Below, piece after piece: positions 19,684-30,899 of a stretch of 64,000 nt of DNA (position 1 is the first letter of the stretch; each line of letters starts with the position of its first letter). Origin of the DNA: Amia ocellicauda (taxonomy: Eukaryota > Chordata > Actinopteri > Amiiformes > Amiidae); contig NC_089851.1 of assembly GCF_036373705.1 (NCBI RefSeq), forward strand, positions 56,699,997 through 56,763,996. The letters are read 5' to 3'. The translations under genes were made by a program, and so were the position numbers. Below the pieces are notes generated by a model, which was not told where the DNA came from, ran no database searches, and saw only the letters and a list, made by a program, of their open reading frames with translations.

Positions 19684-21014
19684 TAGTAGAATAACAGCAG
19701 ATCACGGACCGCTGTCAATCAGGTTCTTGCCTTGCCGTCCATCCATCCATCCATCTATCTATGACTCTCAATATCTAACTCTCTTGCTTGCTATCGCTCC
19801 CCCAATGGTCAGTAGCATAGTAGCATAACAGCAGATCACGGACCACTGTCAATCAGGTGCTTGCCTTGCCATCCATCCATCCATCTGTCTATCTATCTAT
19901 CTATGACTCTTGACATCTAACTCTCTTGCTTGCTATCGCTCCCCCAATGGTCAGAAGCAAAGTAGCATAACAGCAGATCACGGACCACTGTCAATCAGAT
20001 GCTTGCCTTGCCGTCCATCCATCCATCCATCCATCTATCTATCTATGACTCTTGATATCTAACTCTCTTGCTTGCTATCGCTCCCCCAATGGTCAGTAGC
20101 ATAGTATCATAACAGCAGATCACGGACCACTGTCAATCAGATGCTTGCCTTGCCGTCCATCCATCCATCTATCTATCTATCTATGACTCTTGATATCTAA
20201 CTCTCTTGCTTGCTATCGCTCCCCCAATGGTCAGTAGCATTGTAGCATAACAGCAGATCACGGACCACTGTCAATCAGATGCTTGCCTTGCCGTCCATCC
20301 ATCCATCTATCTATCTATCTATCTATGACTCTCGATATCTAACTCTCTTGCTTGCTATCGCTCCCCCAATGGTCAGTAGCATTGTAGCATAACAGCAGAT
20401 CACGGACCACTGTCAATCAGATGCTTGCCTTGCCGTCCATCCATCCATCCATCTATCTATCTATCTATCTATGACTCTTGATATCTAACTCTCTTGCTTG
20501 CTATCGCTCCCCCAATGGTCAGTAGCATTGTAGCATAACAGCAGATCACGGACCACTGTCAATCAGATGCTTGCCTTGCCGTCCATCCATCCATCTATCT
20601 ATCTATCTATCAATGACTCTCGATATCTAACTCTCTTGCTTGCTATCGCTCCCCCAATGGTCAGTAGCATAGTAGCATAACAGCAGATCACGGACCACTG
20701 TCAATCAGGTGCTTGCCTTGCCGTCCATCCATCCATCTGTCTATCTATCTATCTATGACTCTTGACATCTAACTCTCTTGCTTGCTATCGCTCCCCCAAT
20801 GGTCAGAAGCAAAGTAGCATAACAGCAGATCACGGACAACTGTCAATCAGATGCTTGCCTTGCCGTCCATCCATCCATCCATCCATCTATCTATCTATGA
20901 CTCTTGATATCTAACTCTCTTGCTTGCTATCGCTCCCCCAATGGTCAGTAGCATAGTATCATAACAGCAGATCACGGACCACTGTCAATCAGATGCTTGC
21001 CTTGCCGTCCATCC

Positions 21015-21072
<58 letters not shown>

Positions 21073-21121
21073 GACTCTCGATATCTAACTCTCTTGCTTG
21101 CTATCGCTCCCCCAATGGTCA
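19684..21121. repeat. Satellite array segment 6, about 10 monomers
   Basis: Counterpart of 7857-9298 with the same monomer order, including the GACAACTG variant (near 20835, block A near 9010) and the long TCTA tract before the cassette. No gene is seen. Confidence 0.97.
21016..21071. repeat. Expanded (TCTA)14 tract before cassette 6
   Basis: 56 bp of pure TCTA, one unit shorter than the block-A twin, so the tract has changed since the duplication. Confidence 0.97.
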
Positions 21122-21221
21122 CGTATGTTGCATTCAACGACAAAGAAAATCGTGTGCTGGAAATGATTTTTGGCAACTGTGAAGGAACTGCACGACTGCA
21201 GCAACCAAAACACCTCTGTCT

Positions 21222-21295
21222 GTCACTGTGGCGCAATCGGTCAGCGCGTTTGGCTGTTAACCAAAAGGATGGTGGTTCGAATCCACCCAGGGACG
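21222..21295 (+). tRNA. tRNA-Asn(GTT), cassette 6, acceptor mismatch
   Basis: Same as the cassette 3 copy: GTCACTG at the 5' end gives A4 opposite G69 (A at 21225). Anticodon GTT is at 21256-21258, the B box is intact and the T4 terminator is present. Presumably transcribed, but the mature tRNA may be unstable or degraded; this is inference from the fold only. Confidence 0.92.
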
Positions 21296-21301
21296 GCCCA
21301 C

Positions 21302-21305
21302 TTTT
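21302..21305 (+). terminator. Pol III terminator of tRNA-Asn 6
   Basis: TTTT starting 7 nt after the tRNA 3' end. Confidence 0.85.
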
Positions 21306-21402
21306 CCCCCCGCCCCTTGTTATTGTTTCTACTTCTGGCGGACAGCTTGCCAGACTGTGGCTACAGTAACCTTAAGCTGCTTGCTGTGGACGGCCATCTT
21401 GC

Positions 21403-21407
21403 AAAAA
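21403..21407 (-). terminator. Probable Pol III terminator of tRNA-Thr(TGT) 6
   Basis: First minus-strand T5 run, about 52 nt beyond the tRNA 3' end. Confidence 0.6.
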
Positions 21408-21459
21408 TGTATTGAGCGTTTAGAAACTTCCTTTCCATTGCCTAGGCCAACATAAACCA

Positions 21460-21533
21460 AGGCACTGCTGGGAGTCGAACCCAGTGTTTCCTGTTTACAA
21501 GACAGGTGCTTTGACCAACTAAGCCACGGTGCC
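21460..21533 (-). tRNA. tRNA-Thr(TGT), cassette 6, variable-loop change
   Basis: Anticodon TGT is at 21497-21499. It has the cassette 3 C48A change (plus-strand T at 21485) and the common C6-A67 mismatch, but A26 (plus-strand T at 21507) as in cassettes 2 and 5. The combination makes it a recombinant of type 3 and type 2 states within 23 bp, or a recurrent G-to-A change. Three non-standard sites make it the most altered Thr(TGT) copy. Confidence 0.91.
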
Positions 21534-21575
21534 AGGACTCTCCCATTCCCCAGTGCCTACACTCAGGCATAAGGC

Positions 21576-21606
<31 letters not shown>

Positions 21607-21661
21607 CAAAACAAAACAAAACAAAACAAAACAAAACAAAACAAAACAAAACAAAACAAAA
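21576..21661. repeat. (AAAAC)n microsatellite, cassette 6 (86 bp)
   Basis: About 17 units, two fewer than in cassette 3. Confidence 0.98.
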
Positions 21662-21886
21662 TCTGGATGCAGGCTGCAACAAAGGAAGCACACAGAGGTG
21701 AAAACGTAAGGTTGACGGGAGCAACAAGCTCCCTGTTGCGACTGTCCAGGGGCGGCAATGGGAATTGGACGTTGGCCGTAGCGCGTGTCCTTTGGGTTCT
21801 GGTTCTTCTTTACAAACCGGCGTCTGTCCAGTTGGCTTTCCGGTTCATTACGTCCTCTGATGGCTTTACGATAAGCCTATCTTGCT

Positions 21887-21890
21887 AAAA
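21887..21890 (-). terminator. Probable Pol III terminator of tRNA-Thr(AGT) 6
   Basis: First minus-strand T4, about 58 nt beyond the tRNA 3' end. Confidence 0.55.
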
Positions 21891-21947
21891 CTGATGGTCG
21901 ACAAAGCGGAAGCACAAGCTTCGCAAGGAGCACAGAAAGCCCGCCTA

Positions 21948-22021
21948 AGGCACCGCTGGGATTTGAACCCAGGACCTCCTGTTTACTAGACAGGCGCTTT
22001 AACCAACTAAGCCACGGCGCC
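21948..22021 (-). tRNA. tRNA-Thr(AGT), cassette 6
   Basis: Identical to the cassette 3 copy: anticodon AGT at 21985-21987, acceptor GGCGCCG/CGGTGCC, D-loop AGTTGGTTA and T-loop TTCAAAT. All stems are paired and conserved loop positions are present. It looks functional. It is the last gene in the window; satellite alone lies beyond its 5' side. Confidence 0.97.
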
Positions 22022-25000
22022 AAATCTGCCGCTGCTGCTGCTGATAGTAGCATAACAGCAGATCACGGACCACTGTCAATCAGGTGCTTGCCTTGCCGTC
22101 CATCCATCCATCCATCTATCTATCTATCTATCTATGACTCTTGACATCTAACTCTCTTGCTTGCTATCGCTCCCCCAATGGTCAGAAGCAAAGTAGCATA
22201 ACAGCAGATCACGGACCACTGTCAATCAGATGCTTGCCTTGCCGTCCATCCATCCATCCATCCATCTATCTATCTATGACTCTTGATATCTAACTCTCTT
22301 GCTTGCTATCGCTCCCCCAATGGTCAGTAGCATAGTATCATAACAGCAGATCACGGACCACTGTCAATCAGATGCTTGCCTTGCCGTCCATCCATCCATC
22401 TATCTATCTATCTATGACTCTTGATATCTAACTCTCTTGCTTGCTATCGCTCCCCCAATGGTCAGTAGCATTGTAGCATAACAGCAGATCACGGACCACT
22501 GTCAATCAGATGCTTGCCTTGCCGTCCATCCATCCATCTATCTATCTATCTATCTATGACTCTCGATATCTAACTCTCTTGCTTGCTATCGCTCCCCCAA
22601 TGGTCAGTAGCATTGTAGCATAACAGCAGATCACGGACCACTGTCAATCAGATGCTTGCCTTGCCGTCCATCCATCCATCTATCTATCTATCTATCTATG
22701 ACTCTTGATATCTAACTCTCTTGCTTGCTATCGCTCCCCCAATGGTCAGTAGCATAGTATCATAACAGCAGATCACGGACCACTGTCAATCAGATGCTTG
22801 CCTTGCCGTCCATCCATCCATCTATCTATCTATCTATGACTCTTGATATCTAACTCTCTTGCTTGCTATCGCTCCCCCAATGGTCAGTAGCATTGTAGCA
22901 TAACAGCAGATCACGGACCACTGTCAATCAGATGCTTGCCTTGCCGTCCATCCATCCATCTATCTATCTATCTATCTATGACTCTCGATATCTAACTCTC
23001 TTGCTTGCTATCGCTCCCCCAATGGTCAGTAGCATTGTAGCATAACAGCAGATCACGGACCACTGTCAATCAGATGCTTGCCTTGCCGTCCATCCATCCA
23101 TCTATCTATCTATCTATCTATGACTCTTGATATCTAACTCTCTTGCATGCTATCGCTCCCCCAATGGTCAGTAGCATTGTAGCATAACAGCAGATCACGG
23201 ACCACTGTCAATCAGATGCTTGCCTTGCCGTCCATCCATCCATCTATCTATCTATCTATCAATGACTCTCGATATCTAACTCTCTTGCTTGCTATCGCTC
23301 CCCCAATGGTCAGTAGCATAGTAGCATAACAGCAGATCACGGACCACTGTCAATCAGGTGCTTGCCTTGCCGTCCATCCATCCATCTGTCTATCTATCTA
23401 TCTATGACTCTTGACATCTAACTCTCTTGCTTGCTATCGCTCCCCCAATGGTCAGAAGCAAAGTAGCATAACAGCAGATCACGGACCACTGTCAATCAGA
23501 TGCTTGCCTTGCCGTCCATCCATCCATCCATCCAATTATCTATCTATGACTCTTGATATCTAACTCTCTTGCTTGCTATCGCACCCCCAATGGTCAGTAG
23601 CATAGTATCATAACAGCAGATCACGGACCACTGTCAATCAGATGCTTGCCTTGCCGTCCATCCATCAATCTATCTACCTATCTATCTATCTATGACTCTT
23701 GATATCTAACTCTCTTGCTTGCTATCGCTCCCCCAATGGTCAGTAGCATAGTAGCATAACAGCAGATCACGGACCACTGTCAATCAGGTGCTTGCCTTGC
23801 CATCCATCCATCCATCTGTCTATCTATCTATCTATGACTCTTGACATCTAACTCTCTTGCTTGCTATCGCTCCCCCAATGGTCAGAAGCAAAGTAGCATA
23901 ACAGCAGATCACGGACCACTGTCAATCAGATGCTTGCCTTGCCGTCCATCCATCCATCCATCCATCTATCTATCTATGACTCTTGATATCTAACTCTCTT
24001 GCTTGCTATCGCTCCCCCAATGGTCAGTAGCATAGTATCATAACAGCAGATCACGGACCACTGTCAATCAGATGCTTGCCTTGCCGTCCATCCATCCATC
24101 TATCTATCTATCTATCTATGACTCTTGATATCTAACTCTCTTGCTTGCTATCGCTCCCCCAATGGTCAGTAGCATTGTAGCATAACAGCAGATCACGGAC
24201 CACTGTCAATCAGATGCTTGCCTTGCCGTCCATCCATCCATCTATCTATCTATCTATCTATGACTCTTGATATCTAACTCTCTTGCTTGCTATCGCTCCC
24301 CCAATGGTCAGTAGCATTGTAGCATAACAGCAGATCACGGACCACTGTCAATCAGATGCTTGCCTTGCCGTCCATCCATCCATCTATCTATCTATCTATC
24401 TATGACTCTCGATATCTAACTCTCTTGCTTGCTATCGCTCCCCCAATGGTCAGTAGCATTGTAGCATAACAGCAGATCACGGACCACTGTCAATCAGATG
24501 CTTGCCTTGCCGTCCATCCATCCATCTATCTATCTATCTATCTATGACTCTTGATATCTAACTCTCTTGCTTGCTATCGCTCCCCCAATGGTCAGTAGCA
24601 TTGTAGCATAACAGCAGATCACGGACCACTGTCAATCAGATGCTTGCCTTGCCGTCCATCCATCCACCCATCCATCTACCTATCTATGACTCTTGATATC
24701 TAACTCTCTTGCTTGCTATTGCTCCCCCAATGGTCAGTAGCATTGTAGCATAACAGCAGATCACGGACCAATGTCAATCAGATGCTTGCCTTGCCGTCCA
24801 TCCATCCATCTATCTATCTATCTATCTATGACTCTCGATATCTAACTCTCTTGCTTGCTATCGCTCCCCCAATGGTCAGTAGCATAGTAGCATAACAGCA
24901 GATCACGGACCACTGTCAATCAGATGCTTGCCTTGCCGTCCATCCATCCATCCATCTATCTATCAATCTATCAATGACTCTCGATATCTAACTCTCTTAC

Positions 25001-28000
25001 TTGCTATCGCTCCCCCAATGGTCAGTAGCATAGTAGCATAACAGCAGATCACGGACCACTGTCAATCAGATGCTTGCCTTGCCGTCCATCCATCCATCCA
25101 TCTATCTATCTATCTATCAATGACTCTCGATATCTAACTCTCTTACTTGCTATCGCTCCCCCAATGGTCAGTAGCATAGTAGCATAACAGCAGATCACGG
25201 ACCACTGTCAATCAGATGCTTGCCTTGCCGTCCATCCATCCATCTATCTATCTATCTATCTATGACTCTTGATATCTAACTCTCTTGCTTGCTATCGCTC
25301 CCCCAATGGTCAGTAGCATAGTAGCATAACAGCAGATCACGGACCACTGTCACTCAGATGCTTGCCTTGCCGTCCATCCATCCATCCATCTATCTATCTA
25401 TCTATCAATGACTCTCGATATCTAACTCTCTTGCTTGCTATCGCTCCCCCAATGGTCAGTAGCATAGTAGCATAACAGCAGATCACGGACCACTGTCAAT
25501 CAGATGCTTGCCTTGCCGTCCATCCATCCACCCATCCATCTACCTATCTATGACTCTTGATATCTTACTCTCTTGCTTGCTATCGCTCCCCCAATGGTCA
25601 GTAGCATAGTAGCATAACAGCAGATCACGGACCACTGTCAATCAGATGCTTGCCTTGCCGTCCATCCATCCATCCATCTATCTATCTATCTATGACTCTT
25701 GATATCTAACTCTCTTGCTTGATATCGCTCCCCCAATGGTCAGTAGCATAGTAGCATAACAGCAGATCTCGGACCACTGTCAATCAGATGCTTGCCTTGC
25801 CGTCCATCCATCCATCTATCTATCTATCTATCTATGACTCTTGATATCTAACTCTCTTGCTTGCTATTGCTCCCCCAATGGTCAGTAGCATTGTAGCATA
25901 ACAGCAGATCACGGACCAATGTCAATCAGATGCTTGCCTTGCCGTCCATCCATCCATCTATCTATCTATCTATCTATGACTCTCGATATCTAACTCTCTT
26001 GCTTGCTATCGCTCCCCCAATGGTCAGTAGCATAGTAGCATAACAGCAGATCACGGACCACTGTCAATCAGATGCTTGCCTTGCCGTCCATCCATCCATC
26101 CATCTATCTATCAATCTATCAATGACTCTCGATATCTAACTCTCTTACTTGCTATCGCTCCCCCAATGGTCAGTAGCATAGTAGCATAACAGCAGATCAC
26201 GGACCACTGTCAATCAGATGCTTGCCTTGCCGTCCATCCATCCATCCATCTATCTATCTATCTATCAATGACTCTCGATATCTAACTCTCTTACTTGCTA
26301 TCGCTCCCCCAATGGTCAGTAGCATAGTAGCATAACAGCAGATCACGGACCACTGTCAATCAGATGCTTGCCTTGCCGTCCATCCATCCATCTATCTATC
26401 TATCTATCTATCTATGACTCTTGATATCTAACTCTCTTGCTTGCTATCGCTCCCCCAATGGTCAGTAGCATAGTAGCATAACAGCAGATCACGGACCACT
26501 GTCACTCAGATGCTTGCCTTGCCGTCCATCCATCCATCCATCTATCTATCTATCTATCAATGACTCTCGATATCTAACTCTCTTGCTTGCTATCGCTCCC
26601 CCAATGGTCAGTAGCATAGTAGCATAACAGCAGATCACGGACCACTGTCAATCAGATGCTTGCCTTGCCGTCCATCCATCCATCCATCTATCTATCAATC
26701 TATCAATGACTCTCGATATCTAACTCTCTTACTTGCTATCGCTCCCCCAATGGTCAGTAGCATAGTAGCATAACAGCAGATCACGGACCACTGTCAATCA
26801 GATGCTTGCCTTGCCGTCCATCCATCCATCCATCTATCTATCAATCTATCAATGACTCTCGATATCTAACTCTCTTACTTGCTATCGCTCCCCCAATGGT
26901 CAGTAGCATAGTAGCATAACAGCAGATCACGGACCACTGTCAATCAGATGCTTGCCTTGCCGTCCATCCATCCATCCATCTATCTATCTATCTATCAATG
27001 ACTCTCGATATCTAACTCTCTTACTTGCTATCGCTCCCCCAATGGTCAGTAGCATAGTAGCATAACAGCAGATCACGGACCACTGTCAATCAGATGCTTG
27101 CCTTGCCGTCCATCCATCCATCTATCTATCTATCTATCTATCTATGACTCTTGATATCTAACTCTCTTGCTTGCTATCGCTCCCCCAATGGTCAGTAGCA
27201 TAGTAGCATAACAGCAGATCACGGACCACTGTCACTCAGATGCTTGCCTTGCCGTCCATCCATCCATCCATCTATCTATCTATCTATCAATGACTCTCGA
27301 TATCTAACTCTCTTGCTTGCTATCGCTCCCCCAATGGTCAGTAGCATAGTAGCATAACAGCAGATCACGGACCACTGTCAATCAGATGCTTGCCTTGCCG
27401 TCCATCCATCCATCTATCTATCTATCTATCTATCTATGACTCTTGATATCTAACTCTCTTGCTTGCTATCGCTCCCCCAATGGTCAGTAGCATAGTAGCA
27501 TAACAGCAGATCACGGACCACTGTCACTCAGATGCTTGCCTTGCCGTCCATCCATCCATCCATCTATCTATCTATCTATCAATGACTCTCGATATCTAAC
27601 TCTCTTGCTTGCTATCGCTCCCCCAATGGTCAGTAGCATAGTAGCATAACAGCAGATCACGGACCACTGTCAATCAGATGCTTGCCTTGCCGTCCATCCA
27701 TCCATCCATCTATCTATCAATCTATCAATGACTCTCGATATCTAACTCTCTTGCTTGCTATCGCTCCCCCAATGGTCAGTAGCATAGTAGCATAACAGCA
27801 GATCACGGACCACTGTCAATCAGATGCTTGCCTTGCCGTCCATCCATCCATCCATCTATCTATCAATCTATCAATGACTCTCGATATCTAACTCTCTTAC
27901 TTGCTATCGCTCCCCCAATGGTCAGTAGCATAGTAGCATAACAGCAGATCACGGACCACTGTCAATCAGATGCTTGCCTTGCCGTCCATCCATCCATCCA

Positions 28001-30899
28001 TCTATCTATCAATCTATCAATGACTCTCGATATCTAACTCTCTTACTTGCTATCGCTCCCCCAATGGTCAGTAGCATAGTAGCATAACAGCAGATCACGG
28101 ACCACTGTCAATCAGATGCTTGCCTTGCCGTCCATCCATCCATCCATCTATCTATCTATCTATCAATGACTCTCGATATCTAACTCTCTTACTTGCTATC
28201 GCTCCCCCAATGGTCAGTAGCATAGTAGCATAACAGCAGATCACGGACCACTGTCAATCAGATGCTTGCCTTGCCGTCCATCCATCCATCTATCTATCTA
28301 TCTATCTATCTATGACTCTTGATATCTAACTCTCTTGCTTGCTATCGCTCCCCCAATGGTCAGTAGCATAGTAGCATAACAGCAGATCACGGACCACTGT
28401 CACTCAGATGCTTGCCTTGCCGTCCATCCATCCATCCATCTATCTATCTATCTATCAATGACTCTCGATATCTAACTCTCTTGCTTGCTATCGCTCCCCC
28501 AATGGTCAGTAGCATAGTAGCATAACAGCAGATCACGGACCACTGTCAATCAGATGCTTGCCTTGCCGTCCATCCATCCATCTATCTATCTATCTATCTA
28601 TGACTCTTGATATCTAACTCTCTTGCTTGCTATCGCTCCCCCAATGGTCAGTAGCATTGTAGCATAACAGCAGATCACGGACCACTGTCAATCAGATGCT
28701 TGCCTTGCCGTCCATCCATTCATCCATCCATCTATCTATCTATCTATGACTCTTGACATCTAACTCTCTTGCTTGCTATCGCTCCCCCAATGGTCAGTAG
28801 CATAGTAGCATAACAGCAGATCACGGACCACTGTCAATCAGATGCTTGCCTTGCCGTCCATCCATCCATCCATCTATCTATCAATCTATCAATGACTCTC
28901 GATATCTAACTCTCTTACTTGCTATCGCTCCCCCAATGGTCAGTAGCATAGTAGCATAACAGCAGATCACGGACCACTGTCAATCAGATGCTTGCCTTGC
29001 CGTCCATCCATCCATCCATCTATCTATCTATCTATCAATGACTCTCGATATCTAACTCTCTTACTTGCTATCGCTCCCCCAATGGTCAGTAGCATAGTAG
29101 CATAACAGCAGATCACGGACCACTGTCAATCAGATGCTTGCCTTGCCGTCCATCCATCCATCCATCTATCTATCTATCTATGACTCTTGATATCTAACTC
29201 TCTTGCTTGATATCGCTCCCCCAATGGTCAGTAGCATAGTAGCATAACAGCAGATCTCGGACCACTGTCAATCAGATGCTTGCCTTGCCGTCCATCCATC
29301 CATCTATCTATCTATCTATCTATGACTCTTGATATCTAACTCTCTTGCTTGCTATTGCTCCCCCAATGGTCAGTAGCATTGTAGCATAACAGCAGATCAC
29401 GGACCAATGTCAATCAGATGCTTGCCTTGCCGTCCATCCATCCATCTATCTATCTATCTATCTATGACTCTCGATATCTAACTCTCTTGCTTGCTATCGC
29501 TCCCCCAATGGTCAGTAGCATAGTAGCATAACAGCAGATCACGGACCACTGTCAATCAGATGCTTGCCTTGCCGTCCATCCATCCATCCATCTATCTATC
29601 AATCTATCAATGACTCTCGATATCTAACTCTCTTACTTGCTATCGCTCCCCTAATGGTCAGTAGCATAGTAGCATAACAGCAGATCACGGACCACTGTCA
29701 ATCAGATGCTTGCCTTGCCGTCCATCCATCCATCCATCTATCTATCTATCTATCAATGACTCTCGATATCTAACTCTCTTACTTGCTATCGCTCCCCCAA
29801 TGGTCAGTAGCATAGTAGCATAACAGCAGATCACGGACCACTGTCAATCAGATGCTTGCCTTGCCGTCCATCCATCCATCTATCTATCTATCTATCTATG
29901 ACTCTTGATATCTAACTCTCTTGCTTGCTATCGCTCCCCCAATGGTCAGTAGCATAGTAGCATAACAGCAGATCACGGACCACTGTCACTCAGATGCTTG
30001 CCTTGCCGTCCATCCATCCATCCATCTATCTATCTATCTATCAATGACTCTCGATATCTAACTCTCTTACTTGCTATCGCTCCCCCAATGGTCAGTAGCA
30101 TAGTAGCATAACAGCAGATCACGGACCACTGTCAATCAGATGCTTGCCTTGCCGTCCATCCATCCATCTATCTATCTATCTATCTATGACTCTTGATATC
30201 TAACTCTCTTGCTTGCTATCGCTCCCCCAATGGTCAGTAGCATAGTAGCATAACAGCAGATCACGGACCACTGTCACTCAGATGCTTGCCTTGCCGTCCA
30301 TCCATCCATCCATCTATCTATCTATCTATCAATGACTCTCGATATCTAACTCTCTTGCTTGCTATCGCTCCCCCAATGGTCAGTAGCATAGTAGCATAAC
30401 AGCAGATCACGGACCACTGTCAATCAGATGCTTGCCTTGCCGTCCATCCATCCATCCATCTATCTATCTATCTATGACTCTTGACATCTAACTCTCTTGC
30501 TTGCTATCGCTCCCCCAATGGTCAGTAGCAAAGTAGCATAACAGCAGATCACGGACCACTGTCAATCAGATGCTTGCCTTGCCGTCCATCCATCCACCCA
30601 TCCATCTACCTATCTATGACTCTTGATATCTAACTCTCTTGCTTGCTATCGCTCCCCCAATGGTCAGTAGCATAGTAGCATAACAGCAGATCACGGACCA
30701 CTGTCAATCAGATGCTTGCCTTGCCGTCCATCCATCCATCCATCTATCTATCAATCTATCAATGACTCTCGATATCTAACTCTCTTACTTGCTATCGCTC
30801 CCCCAATGGTCAGTAGCATAGTAGCATAACAGCAGATCACGGACCACTGTCAATCAGATGCTTGCCTTGCCGTCCATCCATCCATCCATCTATCTATCT

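Larger units (their letters stand above)
21122..22044. other. tRNA cassette 6 (block-B twin of cassette 3), last cassette
   Basis: A 923-bp cassette with the cassette 3 diagnostic states, except A26 in Thr(TGT), which is the type 2/5 state, and G at the site matching 9901. The (AAAAC)n is 86 bp. No further cassette occurs in the remaining 42 kb of the window. Confidence 0.95.
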
